Below are positions 1 to 8,816 of a stretch of DNA of 64,000 bases, piece after piece (the first letter of the stretch is position 1; every line of letters begins with the position of its first letter). The position numbers and the translations under genes are program-made. The notes beneath the pieces were generated by a model. That model was not told the origin of the DNA and did not search any database. It saw nothing but the letters and a program-made list of their open reading frames with translations. This stretch comes from Kribbella sp. VKM Ac-2569 (GTDB lineage: Bacteria; Actinomycetota; Actinomycetes; Propionibacteriales; Kribbellaceae), in assembly GCF_004216905.1 (NCBI RefSeq), contig NZ_SGXJ01000003.1, positions 868,001 to 932,000 on the forward strand, given 5' to 3'.

Positions 1-1485
1 GGGATCGCCTACCTCGCCGACTTCGCGATCGGCGCGAACATCGGGATCTCGTACGGGACCACGAACGCGCTCTGGGGTATCGCGATCTTCGCCGTGGTGA
101 TCTTCGCGACCGGCCTGCCGCTCGCGTACTACGCCGCGCGCTACAACATCGACCTCGACCTGATCACCCGCGGCAGCGGCTTCGGGTACTACGGCTCGGT
201 CGTCACCAACGTGATCTTCGCGTCGTTCACGTTCATCTTCTTCGCGCTCGAAGGCTCGATCATGGCGCAAGGCCTTCAGCTGGGGCTTCATGTGCCGCTG
301 TGGCTCGGGTACGCCGTCTCGACGCTGGTCATCTTCCCGCTGGTCATCTACGGGATGAAAGTGCTGTCCACGCTCCAGGTCTGGACGACGCCGCTGTGGC
401 TGATCCTGATGGTGCTGCCGTTCTGCTACCTGCTCGTGTCGCACCCGTCGTCGGTGTCGACGTTCTTCGACTACGGTCCGGACGCCGACTTCGGTTCGAT
501 GCTGCTGGCGGCCGGGGTGTGCCTGTCGCTGATCGCCCAGATCGCCGAGCAGATCGACTACCTGCGGTTCATGCCGCCGAAGACCCCGGAGAACTCGCGC
601 CGGTGGTGGACCGCGATGCTGCTGGCCGGGCCGGGCTGGGTGATCTTCGGCGCCCTGAAACAGGTCATCGGCCTGTTCCTCGCCGTCTACCTGATCGCGA
701 ACGTCGCCGACTCGTCATCGATCGCGAACCAGCCGGTGCACCAGTTCCTCGAGATCTACCGCGGGTTCCTGCCCGGGTGGGTGGCGATGACGCTGGCCGT
801 CGTACTGGTCGTCATCAGCCAGGTGAAGATCAACGTGACGAACGCGTACTCCGGTTCGCTGGCCTGGACCAACTCGTACACGCGGCTGACCCGGCACTAC
901 CCCGGACGGCTGGTGTTCCTCGGGTTCAACCTGGTGATCGCGCTGGTGCTGATGGAGGCGAACATGTTCGACTTCCTGAACACCATTCTCGGGTTCTACG
1001 CGAACTGCGGGATGGCGTGGATCGTGGTCGTTGCCTCGGACATCGTGTTCAACAAGTACCTGCTGGGGTTGTCCCCGAAGGCTCCTGAGTTCCGGCGCGG
1101 CATGCTGTACGCCGTCAACCCGGTCGGCTTCGGATCGATGGCGGCAGCCGCCGGCGTCTCGATCGTCGTGTTCTTCGGTGGACTCGGCTCGGGGATCAAG
1201 CCGTACTCACCGCTCGTCGCCATCGGGCTGGCTCTCGTCCTGCCGCCGGTGCTCGCCGTGATCACGCGCGGGAAGTACTACCTGCGACGGGTCGACGACG
1301 GGCTGGACCTGCCGATGTACGACGAGCACGGGAACCCGTCCGGTGAGGTGCTGACGTGCCACGTGTGCCGGCAGCAGTACGAGCGCCCCGACATGACCGC
1401 CTGCGAGACGCACTCCGCTGCAGTGTGTTCGCTGTGCCTGAGCACGGACAAGGTCGCCGACCACGTCCTACCTGCGCAAGCATGA
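1..1485 (+). CDS. NCS1/purine-cytosine permease-like transporter, 5' end missing
   Basis: The reading frame is open from the first base, so the start lies outside the window; 494 residues are visible. It is a polytopic membrane protein with about ten hydrophobic segments and resembles nucleobase:cation symporter-1 permeases, which import purines, pyrimidines or allantoin. The last ~45 residues are not membrane-like and carry CHVC, a Cys/His pair (CETH) and CSLC, a possible zinc-binding tail that such permeases normally lack. It lies 240 bp upstream of the urease genes on the same strand, so import of a nitrogen compound whose breakdown yields urea is a reasonable inference. The substrate cannot be read from the sequence. 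Confidence 0.8.
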   Translation, partial: GIAYLADFAIGANIGISYGTTNALWGIAIFAVVIFATGLPLAYYAARYNIDLDLITRGSGFGYYGSVVTNVIFASFTFIFFALEGSIMAQGLQLGLHVPLWLGYAVSTLVIFPLVIYGMKVLSTLQVWTTPLWLILMVLPFCYLLVSHPSSVSTFFDYGPDADFGSMLLAAGVCLSLIAQIAEQIDYLRFMPPKTPENSRRWWTAMLLAGPGWVIFGALKQVIGLFLAVYLIANVADSSSIANQPVHQFLEIYRGFLPGWVAMTLAVVLVVISQVKINVTNAYSGSLAWTNSYTRLTRHYPGRLVFLGFNLVIALVLMEANMFDFLNTILGFYANCGMAWIVVVASDIVFNKYLLGLSPKAPEFRRGMLYAVNPVGFGSMAAAAGVSIVVFFGGLGSGIKPYSPLVAIGLALVLPPVLAVITRGKYYLRRVDDGLDLPMYDEHGNPSGEVLTCHVCRQQYERPDMTACETHSAAVCSLCLSTDKVADHVLPAQA

Positions 1486-1555
1486 CCGCCTCACGAGGGA
1501 CCTGCCCCGCCGCCCTCGCTGCTCCGCCGCCGAGTCGGGGCTGCCATGATGCAGC

Positions 1556-1658
1556 TTGGGGAGGATTACCTCCCATATCGGGTACAAAATCCTCCCCAAC
1601 CCGGCGTGTGGAGCCGGATCACGGCTCCTGCTCCATCCAGGCTGCTGCCTCGGCAGCC
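1556..1658 (+). promoter_or_regulatory. Structured leader upstream of ureA (three hairpins)
   Basis: The 241-bp gap before ureA holds three inverted repeats. The first pairs TTGGGGAGGAT (1556-1566) with ATCCTCCCCAA (1589-1599). Its GGGAGG (1559-1564) could instead pair with CCTCCC at 1569-1574, giving mutually exclusive stems. The second is GGAGCCG/CGGCTCC (1610-1616/1622-1628). The third is GGCTGC/GCAGCC (1640-1645/1653-1658). No U-tract follows. This may be an attenuator or 5' UTR element for the urease operon, or a terminator for the permease. It matches no riboswitch class I recognise. Confidence 0.4.
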
Positions 1659-1726
1659 CCCGACCTGCGAAGGGAGTCAGCGGTGGTCGCTTCCTGCGTC
1701 TCTGGGCGGCCCCGCACCAACACACC

Positions 1727-2029
1727 ATGAACTTCACTCCCGCTGACGTCGAGAAGCTGCTGCTCTCCGTGGCCGGCATGGTCGCCCGCGACCGGCTGGC
1801 CCGGGGAGTGCTTCTCAACCATCCCGAAGCCGTGGCTCTACTCAGCACCTGGGTGATCGAACGCGCCCGCGAAGGCGCCCGCGTCGCCGACCTGATGGAG
1901 TCCGGCCGCACCGTCCTCGGCCGCGACCAGGTCATGCCCGGCGTCGCCGAACTCCTGCACGACGTGCAGGTCGAGGCGACGTTCCCGGACGGCCGCAAGC
2001 TCGTCACCATCCACAATCCGATCATCTGA
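1727..2029 (+). CDS. ureA: Urease subunit gamma
   Basis: A 100-residue protein, the normal length of UreA, beginning MNFTPADVEKLL and ending with the family's typical TIHNPI tail. UreA is the smallest structural subunit of the (UreABC)3 urease that hydrolyses urea to ammonia and carbamate in the cytoplasm. The frame is open further upstream to 1556, but family homology begins exactly at this ATG. No strong Shine-Dalgarno sequence precedes it. It is the first gene of a six-gene ureABCFGD operon; ureB begins 9 bp after its stop. Confidence 0.95.
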   Translation: MNFTPADVEKLLLSVAGMVARDRLARGVLLNHPEAVALLSTWVIERAREGARVADLMESGRTVLGRDQVMPGVAELLHDVQVEATFPDGRKLVTIHNPII

Positions 2030-2038
2030 GGGAGAGGT

Positions 2039-2371
2039 ATGAGTGCTCCAGGTGAGATTCGTGTTCGGCCCGGAACCATCACACTGAACGCCGACCGCTC
2101 CGACGACGAACGTTTGCGGCTGGTGATCGTGAACGCCGGCGACCGGCCGATCCAGATCGGCTCGCATCTGCATCTGCCCGACGCCAACACCGCCCTCACC
2201 TTCGACCGCGAGGCTGCGCAAGGCTTCCGGCTGGACATCCCGTCGGGTACGTCGCAGCGGTTCGAGCCCGGCGCCTCGCGTGAGGTGGCGTTGGTCGCGC
2301 TCCGCGGTAGGCGGCGGGTGCCTGGAATCCAGTTGAAGTCGGCTGAATCCGCTGAGGTGGATCGTGGTTGA
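2039..2371 (+). CDS. ureB: Urease subunit beta
   Basis: A 110-residue UreB. It carries the family signature IQIGSHLHLPDAN...FDR (residues ~38-56) and a GFRLDIPSGTSQRFEPG stretch that packs against the catalytic subunit. A clear ribosome-binding site (GGGAGAGG) sits directly upstream of the ATG. The C-terminus is slightly shortened and overlaps the GTG start of ureC by 8 bp, implying translational coupling. In this genome UreA and UreB are separate proteins, as in most actinomycetes, rather than fused. Confidence 0.95.
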   Translation: MSAPGEIRVRPGTITLNADRSDDERLRLVIVNAGDRPIQIGSHLHLPDANTALTFDREAAQGFRLDIPSGTSQRFEPGASREVALVALRGRRRVPGIQLKSAESAEVDRG

Positions 2372-4061
2372 GATCTCGCGCGCGGCGTACGCCGCCCTGT
2401 ACGGGCCGACCGTCGGCGACCAGGTGCGCCTCGGCGACACCGATCTCTGGGTCGAGGTCGAGCAGGACCTCACCGTCGGCGGCGAGGAGGTCGTCTTCGG
2501 CGGTGGCAAGTCCATCCGCGAGTCGATGGCGCAAGGTACGACGACCCGCGCGGAGGGTGCGCCCGACACCGTCATCACCAACGTGCTGGTCGTGGACTGG
2601 TGGGGTATCGTCCGCGCCGACGTGGGGATCCGCGACGGCCGGATCGTCGCCCTCGGCCGCGCCGGCAACCCGGACATCGCGGACGGCGTGCACCCCGACC
2701 TCCAGATCGGCCCGTCCACCGACGTGATCGCCGGCGAGGGTCGCATCCTCACCGCCGGCGCGATCGACTCACACGTCCACCTGCTGTCCCCATCGCAGCT
2801 CCACGAGGCGCTCGCAACCGGGATCACCACGATCGTCGGCGGCGGCACCGGCCCGAGCGAGGGCTCGAAGGCGACCACGGTCACCCCCGGCGCGTGGCAC
2901 CTCGAGCAGATGCATCGCGCGCTGGACGCCGTACCCCTCAACATCCTCCTGCTCGGCAAGGGGAACACCGTCAGCGCCGAGGCGCTCGCCGAGCAGGCGC
3001 TCGCCGGCGCCGCCGGGTACAAGGTGCACGAGGACTGGGGTTCGACCCCGGCCGCGATCGACGCGTCCCTGCGTGCCGCGGACGAGTGGGGTCTCCAGGT
3101 CGCGCTGCATGCCGACAGCCTGAACGAGGCCGGGTACGTCGAGTCGACGCTCGGCGCGATCGCGGGCCGGGGCATCCACGCGTTCCACGTCGAGGGCGCG
3201 GGCGGTGGTCACGCGCCGGACATCCTCACGATCGCGTCGTACCCGCACGTCATCCCGGGCTCCACGAACCCCACGTTGCCGCACACCGTCAACACGGTCG
3301 CCGAGCATCTCGACATGCTCATGGTCTGCCATCACCTCAGCCCCGACGTACCCGAGGATCTCGCGTTCGCCGAGTCCCGGATCCGCGCCACCACGATCGC
3401 GGCCGAGGACATCCTGCACGACCTCGGCGCGCTCTCGGTGACGTCGTCCGACGCGCAGGCAATGGGCCGGATCGGCGAGGTCATCACCCGCACCTGGCAG
3501 GTCGCCCACGTGATGAAACACCGCCGCGGCCCGCTCGGCGAGGTCGCCGACAACGAGCGGGTACGCCGGTACGTCGCGAAGTACACGATCAACCCGGCCA
3601 TTGCCCACGGCATCGATCATGTCGTGGGCTCGGTCGAAGCCGGCAAACTCGCGGACCTCACGCTCTGGGACCCGCGGTACTTCGGGGTCCGCCCGAGCCT
3701 GGTGATCAAGGGCGGCGCGATCGCCTGGGCCGCCCTGGGCGATCCGAACGCGTCGATCCCGACGCCGCAGCCGGTGCTGATGCGGCCCGCGTTCGGTGAT
3801 GCGATCGGGGCGGATCTCTCGTACACGTTCGTGTCTCCGGCCGCGCTCGAGAACGGGCTGGCCGAGCGACTCGGTCTGCGTCGGGGACTGCTCGGCGTAC
3901 GGCCCACGCGGGAGCTCACCAAGGCAGACCTGAAAAACAACGACGCGCTGCCGGCGATCGACATCGACCCGGAGACGTTCGCGATCAAGGTCGACGGTGA
4001 GCTGGTCGAGCCCGCGCCGGCGTCGGTCCTCCCACTCGCTCAGCTCTACGCGATGTTCTGA
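2364..4061 (+). CDS. ureC: Urease subunit alpha (catalytic)
   Basis: A 565-residue catalytic subunit, full length for the family. Nickel ligands and catalytic residues are all visible: the HxH pair His137/His139, the lysine to be carbamylated at Lys220 (GYKVHEDWG), His249, His275, the mobile-flap Cys322-His323 (MVCHH) and Asp363. The flanking sequence around HxH (SHVHLLSPSQ) differs from the commoner THIHFICPQ, suggesting a divergent actinobacterial clade. It starts at a GTG inside ureB, and its TGA overlaps the ATG of ureF by one base. Activity requires nickel loading by UreD, UreF and UreG, all encoded next. Confidence 0.96.
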   Translation: MVEISRAAYAALYGPTVGDQVRLGDTDLWVEVEQDLTVGGEEVVFGGGKSIRESMAQGTTTRAEGAPDTVITNVLVVDWWGIVRADVGIRDGRIVALGRAGNPDIADGVHPDLQIGPSTDVIAGEGRILTAGAIDSHVHLLSPSQLHEALATGITTIVGGGTGPSEGSKATTVTPGAWHLEQMHRALDAVPLNILLLGKGNTVSAEALAEQALAGAAGYKVHEDWGSTPAAIDASLRAADEWGLQVALHADSLNEAGYVESTLGAIAGRGIHAFHVEGAGGGHAPDILTIASYPHVIPGSTNPTLPHTVNTVAEHLDMLMVCHHLSPDVPEDLAFAESRIRATTIAAEDILHDLGALSVTSSDAQAMGRIGEVITRTWQVAHVMKHRRGPLGEVADNERVRRYVAKYTINPAIAHGIDHVVGSVEAGKLADLTLWDPRYFGVRPSLVIKGGAIAWAALGDPNASIPTPQPVLMRPAFGDAIGADLSYTFVSPAALENGLAERLGLRRGLLGVRPTRELTKADLKNNDALPAIDIDPETFAIKVDGELVEPAPASVLPLAQLYAMF

Positions 4062-4765
4062 TGGGCAACGCGGAGCTGGTCGCGATGATGCTCGCCGACG
4101 GCCGGCTGCCGACCGGCGGGCACACCCAGTCCGGCGGACTGGAGCCCGCCGTACGCGCGGGCCTAGGTGCCGACGGCAAGCAACTCGCCGACGTCGCGGC
4201 CTATGCCCGGGATCGACTCCGTACGACGACCCGCGTCGAAGCCGCCGTCGCCGTCGTCACCCTTTGCGGAACAAATGTTGCACCAGACGACGAAAATGTT
4301 CCGCAAAACCCCGACACCGTGGCGTTGGTCGAGGCGGCGTGGGCGGCGCGGGTTCCCAGCCATGTTGTGCGGGGCGTCTCGCGACGCCAAGGCCGCCTGT
4401 TGTTGAGGCTCGCGCGCCGCGTCTGGCCCGACGTCTCGACGTACCTTCCGAACGACGGCGAGATCGCGAGACCCGTCGTACTCGGGGTCGTCGGTGCAGT
4501 GACCGGACTGTCCGCGGAGCAGGTCGCGCGCACCATCGCGTACGACGACGCGCAAACAGTCATCGCCGCGTCCCTGAAGCTGCTCCCCGTGGACCCGGCC
4601 GACGCCGCGACCTGGCTCGCCGGTCTGCACGACGACATCGAGTGGCTCGTCAAGGACGTCGCGTCCCTGACCCGAATCGACGAGATCCCGGCCGACGGTG
4701 CGCCGCTGATCGACGTGTTCGCGCACAACCATGCAATCGAGAGAATGAGGTTGTTCCATGCCTGA
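4061..4765 (+). CDS. ureF: Urease accessory protein UreF
   Basis: A 234-residue, mostly helical accessory protein with the UreF opening pattern (LADGRLPTGGHTQSGGLEP) and the conserved central pattern seen in actinobacterial UreF. UreF forms the UreD-UreF-UreG complex that delivers nickel to apo-urease and gates UreG GTP hydrolysis. It begins on the last base of the ureC stop codon and overlaps the ureG start by 8 bp, so translation is coupled in both directions. Residues ~65-85 (around FAENVPQNPDT) are less conserved and locally lower in G+C than the neighbours. Confidence 0.9.
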   Translation: MGNAELVAMMLADGRLPTGGHTQSGGLEPAVRAGLGADGKQLADVAAYARDRLRTTTRVEAAVAVVTLCGTNVAPDDENVPQNPDTVALVEAAWAARVPSHVVRGVSRRQGRLLLRLARRVWPDVSTYLPNDGEIARPVVLGVVGAVTGLSAEQVARTIAYDDAQTVIAASLKLLPVDPADAATWLAGLHDDIEWLVKDVASLTRIDEIPADGAPLIDVFAHNHAIERMRLFHA

Positions 4766-5471
4766 GACCCGCTCCTTCCGTCTCGGTGTCGCCGGACCGG
4801 TCGGCACCGGGAAGAGCTCACTGATCGCCACCGTCTGCCGCGAACTCGCCGGTGAACTCCAGCTCGGTGTCATCACCAACGACATCTATACCGACGAGGA
4901 CGCGCGACTGCTGCGCTCGGCCGGCGTACTCGACCCGGAACGCATCCGCGCCGTCGAGACCGGCGCCTGCCCGCACACCGCGATCCGTGACGACGTCACG
5001 CCGAACCTGATCGCGGTCGAGGATCTCGAACGCGACTTCGCGCCGCTGGATGTCGTACTGGTCGAGTCCGGCGGCGACAACCTGACGGCGACGTTCTCCC
5101 CCGCGCTCGTCGACGCGCAGATCTTCGTGCTCGACGTAGCCGGCGGCGGGGACGTGGCACGCAAGGGCGGCCCCGGCATCGCCCGCGCCGATCTCCTGAT
5201 CGTGAACAAGACCGACCTCGCGCCGTACGTCGGAGTCGACGTCGAGCAGATGGTGAAGGACGCCGAGACGGCCCGCGACGGGAAACCTGTGATCGCGCTC
5301 TCTCGCACGGATCCCTCCTCGGTCGCACTCTTGACCGCATGGGTGCGCTCGATGGCGCACGTCGTACGCGCCGGCGACCACACGCCCGTCGATCCCGGAC
5401 CGATGGCCCCGCACTCGCACGTCGGCGAGGACGGCGAACTGATCACGCACACCCATGCCCACACGCATTGA
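4758..5471 (+). CDS. ureG: Urease accessory GTPase UreG
   Basis: A 237-residue SIMIBI-class GTPase. The P-loop GPVGTGKSS is at residues 13-21, the nickel-binding Cys-Pro-His at 71-73, ESGGDN near 98, and the guanine-specificity motif NKTD near 155. A histidine-rich C-terminus (HSHVGEDGELITHTHAHTH) is notable because the operon has no ureE; the tail may act as a nickel store that takes over UreE's role (inference). The gene overlaps ureF by 8 bp, and the ureD ATG lies within its His-rich tail. Confidence 0.95.
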   Translation: MPETRSFRLGVAGPVGTGKSSLIATVCRELAGELQLGVITNDIYTDEDARLLRSAGVLDPERIRAVETGACPHTAIRDDVTPNLIAVEDLERDFAPLDVVLVESGGDNLTATFSPALVDAQIFVLDVAGGGDVARKGGPGIARADLLIVNKTDLAPYVGVDVEQMVKDAETARDGKPVIALSRTDPSSVALLTAWVRSMAHVVRAGDHTPVDPGPMAPHSHVGEDGELITHTHAHTH

Positions 5472-6132
5472 GGTCGTCGCCGACCCGGTTCGCGACCGCT
5501 GCCTGCTGACGACCGACCACCTGTCACCGCGGCAACTGCCCGGTGCCGACGGCGTGGTCCGTGTCGCGCTCGTCGCCGCGGGCGCACTGTTGCTCGCCGG
5601 TGACGACGTACGCATCGAGATCGCGGTCTCCGGCGCCGTACGGCTGGAGATCGTGGAGACCGCCGGAACCGTTGCCTATGGCATGCGTGGCGGCTCCGCG
5701 CGTTGGGACATCGACATCCGGCTCACCGACGGCGCGAGCCTCCAGTGGTACGCCGAACCTTTCGTCGTCTCCGCCGACGCCGAAGTCACCCGTACGACGA
5801 CCGCACGCCTCGCGACCGGCTGTACGGCGCACCTTCGCGAGTCACTCGTCCTGGGCCGGCACGGCGAGACCGGCGGCGTCCTGCGCACCGCGACCCGCGC
5901 CTGGCTCGGCGAGGACCTGCTCCTCGCCGAGGATCTCGACCTCTCCCCCGAAACTCGCACCGGCTGGGCAGTCCTGGGTACGAACCGTTGCCTGGACACT
6001 GTGACCACACTCGGCTTCCGGCTACCCGACGACCCGCAAACTCTGCAGCTCGAGGGCCCGGGCTCGATCGCTCGCCGACTGGTCCAGGAACAGCACCAGA
6101 GCACCCTCAACCACCCAGTCTCCGCGAGCTAG
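5455..6132 (+). CDS. ureD: Urease accessory protein UreD/UreH
   Basis: A 225-residue beta-rich protein matching the short actinobacterial form of UreD. It shows the pattern GGSARWDIDIRLTDGASLQWY in the middle and a conserved LGEDLLLAEDLDLSP motif towards the C-terminus. UreD binds the urease trimer and forms the tunnel through which nickel passes from UreG to the active site. The assigned ATG overlaps the last 17 bp of ureG; the family homology supports a start here or a few codons downstream. It closes the operon. No terminator hairpin is evident before the convergent gene at 6152. Confidence 0.88.
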   Translation: MPTRIEVVADPVRDRCLLTTDHLSPRQLPGADGVVRVALVAAGALLLAGDDVRIEIAVSGAVRLEIVETAGTVAYGMRGGSARWDIDIRLTDGASLQWYAEPFVVSADAEVTRTTTARLATGCTAHLRESLVLGRHGETGGVLRTATRAWLGEDLLLAEDLDLSPETRTGWAVLGTNRCLDTVTTLGFRLPDDPQTLQLEGPGSIARRLVQEQHQSTLNHPVSAS

Positions 6133-6151
6133 CTGAATCTAATTGCCTCGG

Positions 6152-6427
6152 TCAGTCGGGGCTGTCGGTCAGGAGCCGATCGAGGACCTCCGCGGCCTCG
6201 TCGTAGCCAGCATCCGCGATGCGTTGCAGTTCGCGCAGATCACGAGCGGCCGCGGCCCGCCGCGTGAGGTGCTCACCCGCGTGCAGGCAGCCCTCGTCCA
6301 GCAGATCGCTCAACTCCTGTACGTCGCCGCGCGCCTCCGCCAGGTCCGCGAGCCGGTCCAGGGCCCGCTCGTTCCCGTCATCAGCGAGCGCTCTCAGGGT
6401 CTCCCGATCGTTCTCGAAACTCGTCAT
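6152..6427 (-). CDS. Small helical-repeat protein of unknown function
   Basis: A 91-residue acidic protein made of two to three short helical repeats rich in Ala, Leu, Asp and Arg (such as NERALDRLADLAEARGD, then YDEAAEVLDRLL). The spacing resembles degenerate TPR/Sel1-type repeats. I chose the ATG at 6427 because GGAGG sits 9 bp upstream; an ATG at 6445 lacks one. It lies just downstream of the permease gene on the same strand and could be co-transcribed. Function is unknown. Confidence 0.65.
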   Translation of the reverse strand: MTSFENDRETLRALADDGNERALDRLADLAEARGDVQELSDLLDEGCLHAGEHLTRRAAAARDLRELQRIADAGYDEAAEVLDRLLTDSPD

Positions 6428-6460
6428 ACACCCATCCTCCGACATTTGGTGCGACCTGCG

Positions 6461-8419
6461 TCAGCCGACGTGGACCCAGGGGCGGTTCGAGCGTTTGGGC
6501 TCGGCGCGGCGGAGTACCTCGCGGGTGACCGGCGGTACGTCGCCCTCGCCGGAGATGAGGTAGCGAAACAGAAAGTAGAACGGGTTCCCCTCGGCCCAGG
6601 CGAAGTAGATGTGCGGCATCACGTGCCAGTCGTCGCGGATCTTCAGCAACAGCGCGGCGATCGCGTTCGGAACGCTGGGGCTTTCGACGCGCAGGATCTT
6701 GTAGCCGAACCGTTCCTCGCCGCGCACGTCCAGTTCGGTCTCGAACTGTGAGGCGTCGGTGAGCGTGACCTCGAGGAACAGGATCGGCAGGCCCTCCGGC
6801 AGGTTGCGGACCTCGCGCTGCTCGGCCTCCTTCTCCTGGTACTCCGCCTCGTCCCGGGCGTCCGGCTCGTTCGCGATGATCCGCAGATCACCGTGCTTGG
6901 CGGCTGTGGCGATCAGCCGGCACGCCTCCTCGTCAAACCGGACCTCGGTGGCGCGCAGCTCCAGCGACCTGGTGGCGCGGGAGATCAGCGAGGTGAGAAT
7001 GATCGCGACGATGAAGAACGAGGCGATCTGCACGCCGTCCGGCCGCTCGATGATGTTCGCGACGGTCGTGTAGAGCAGCACCACGCTGATCACGCCGAAC
7101 CCGACGGTCTTGGCCCGCTCCCCCTTCCGTCGGGCGGACAGCGTGACGGCGATCGATGCGGACATGATCAGCACCAGTACGCCGGTCGCGTACGCACCGC
7201 CCTGCGCGTCGACGTCGGCCTTGAACAGGATCGTGATGACGAACGCGATCAGCCCGAACACGATCACCAGCGGCCGGGTCGCCCGGGCCCAGTCCGGGAC
7301 CATGCCGTAGCGGGGCAGGTAGCGCGGCACGATGTTCAGCAGGCCGGCCATCGCGGACGCCCCGGCGAACCACAGGATGAGGATGGTACTGACGTCGTAC
7401 ACCGTCCCGAAGATGTTGCCGAGGTGCTCGTGGGCAAGGTAAGCGAGCGCTCTCCCGGAGGCCTCGCCGCCGTCCTTGAACTCGTCCTCCGGGATCAGCA
7501 CGATCGTCGTGAAGCTGCTGGTGATCAGGAAACCGCTCATGATCAGTGCAGCCGTGGTGAGCAGCTTCCGGGTGTTCCGGATCCGGGTCGCCGGGTGGGC
7601 CGGATCGTCCTCGGCGGCACCGTCGACCTGCGGCATCACCGCGACGCCGGTCTCGAAGCCGGACAGGCCGAGGGCGAGCTTCGGGAACACCACCAGCGAG
7701 ATGCCGATCATCACCCAGATGTTCGAGTGCTCGGTGGTCAGCATGCCGCGCCAGTTCGTGACCAGCTCCGGAGCGGTGACGACGTTCCAGAGCGCGTTCG
7801 CTACCACGATCAGGTTCAGGCCGAGGTACACGACGACCAGGGCGACCGCGATCCCGATCGCCTCGCCGAAGCCGCGCAGGAACACTCCCGCCAGCAGTGC
7901 TAGCAGGACCAGGGTGATGATCACCTCCTTGCCTTCGAACCAGTGCGGTACGTACGGATTCTCGACCAGGTGCGCGGTGGCGTCGGCGGCGGACAGCGTC
8001 ATCGTGATGATGAAGTCGGTGGCCATGAACCCGAGCAGGACCAGGATCGTGAACTTGCCCTTCCAGCGGCCGAGCAGCCGGTCGAGCATCGCGATCGAGC
8101 CCTCTCCGTGCGGGCTCTCGGCCGCGACCCGGCGGTAGACCGGCAGGGCGCCGAACAGGGTCAGAAGAATCAGGATCAAGGTCGCGACCGGTGACAGCAG
8201 GCCTACCGCGGCCGCGGCGATCGCGGGCTGGTAGCCGAGCGTCGAGAAGTAGTCGACACCGGTCAGGCACATCACCTTCCACCAGCGGTGGGTCGGGTGC
8301 GGCGCCGGCCGATGCGGGCCCGGGTGCCCGGCCGGACGGTCGTGCAGCAACCAACCGACCACCCGCCCATGGGTGGGTGGCGGTACGCCGACCGTCTCGT
8401 TCTCACGCGTTTCTGTCAC
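6461..8419 (-). CDS. APC superfamily permease with cytoplasmic C-terminal domain (KimA-like)
   Basis: A 652-residue membrane protein. Residues ~50-490 form about twelve transmembrane helices with APC-like motifs (DYFSTLGYQPAIAAAAVG near the first helix, and VYRRVAAESPHGEGSIAML). The final ~160 residues are soluble and highly charged. This layout, a LeuT-fold core plus a cytosolic regulatory domain, matches the KimA/AmtT group of APC permeases, some of which carry K+ and are controlled by c-di-AMP, but the substrate here is unproven. The N-terminus has a His/Pro-rich stretch (GHPGPHRPAPHPTH). I see no c-di-AMP riboswitch in the 60 bp upstream. Confidence 0.8.
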   Translation of the reverse strand: MTETRENETVGVPPPTHGRVVGWLLHDRPAGHPGPHRPAPHPTHRWWKVMCLTGVDYFSTLGYQPAIAAAAVGLLSPVATLILILLTLFGALPVYRRVAAESPHGEGSIAMLDRLLGRWKGKFTILVLLGFMATDFIITMTLSAADATAHLVENPYVPHWFEGKEVIITLVLLALLAGVFLRGFGEAIGIAVALVVVYLGLNLIVVANALWNVVTAPELVTNWRGMLTTEHSNIWVMIGISLVVFPKLALGLSGFETGVAVMPQVDGAAEDDPAHPATRIRNTRKLLTTAALIMSGFLITSSFTTIVLIPEDEFKDGGEASGRALAYLAHEHLGNIFGTVYDVSTILILWFAGASAMAGLLNIVPRYLPRYGMVPDWARATRPLVIVFGLIAFVITILFKADVDAQGGAYATGVLVLIMSASIAVTLSARRKGERAKTVGFGVISVVLLYTTVANIIERPDGVQIASFFIVAIILTSLISRATRSLELRATEVRFDEEACRLIATAAKHGDLRIIANEPDARDEAEYQEKEAEQREVRNLPEGLPILFLEVTLTDASQFETELDVRGEERFGYKILRVESPSVPNAIAALLLKIRDDWHVMPHIYFAWAEGNPFYFLFRYLISGEGDVPPVTREVLRRAEPKRSNRPWVHVG

Positions 8420-8486
8420 CGCTCGGAGCCTAACCAGCAGCCAGCGCCCGACCCGGGCCCTCTAACGCCCTTCTAACAACCCCGCC

Positions 8487-8759
8487 GTGAGACCCCTGTC
8501 ACCCGGGACCGGGGAACGCTACCCACCTGAACTGACCAGCAGAACTCCCCGGCTAAGCCACGTATCCGGCCCGCTCACTCCCCCACGCCGGCTGCTGTCG
8601 ATTGCCCGGCGTACCGTCGCCGACGACCTGCGCCGCAAGACCCAACTCGCCGGCGTCCCCTACGCCCAGACCGCCGCCCACCTCGGCTGTCCGGTCGGCA
8701 CCGTCCGCTCCCGCGTTTCGCGCGCCCGGACGACCCTCGCCGACCTACTCACCGCCTGA
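8487..8759 (+). pseudogene. ECF sigma factor remnant (internal deletion)
   Basis: Ninety codons hold two recognisable pieces of an ECF-type RNA polymerase sigma factor. LLSIARRTVADDLRRK matches the end of region 2. LAGVPYAQTAAHLGCPVGTVRSRVSRAR matches the -35-recognition helix-turn-helix of region 4. The linker and most of region 2, including the -10-binding segment, are missing, and the first 35 residues are not sigma-like. It is most simply a gene that lost its 5' half and its linker. It sits upstream of, and divergent from, the permease at 6461. A minimal region-4 protein is possible but unlikely. Confidence 0.65.
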
Positions 8760-8816
8760 CTGAGTCCGGCTGCCTCCCGACCCGTGCAGGAGGCAGCCTG
8801 GCCTAGGATCGGCGGT

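Noticed and set aside
2600..3799. Long frame inside ureC
   Set aside because: Arg-rich out-of-frame translation of ureC, whose own frame has every catalytic residue.
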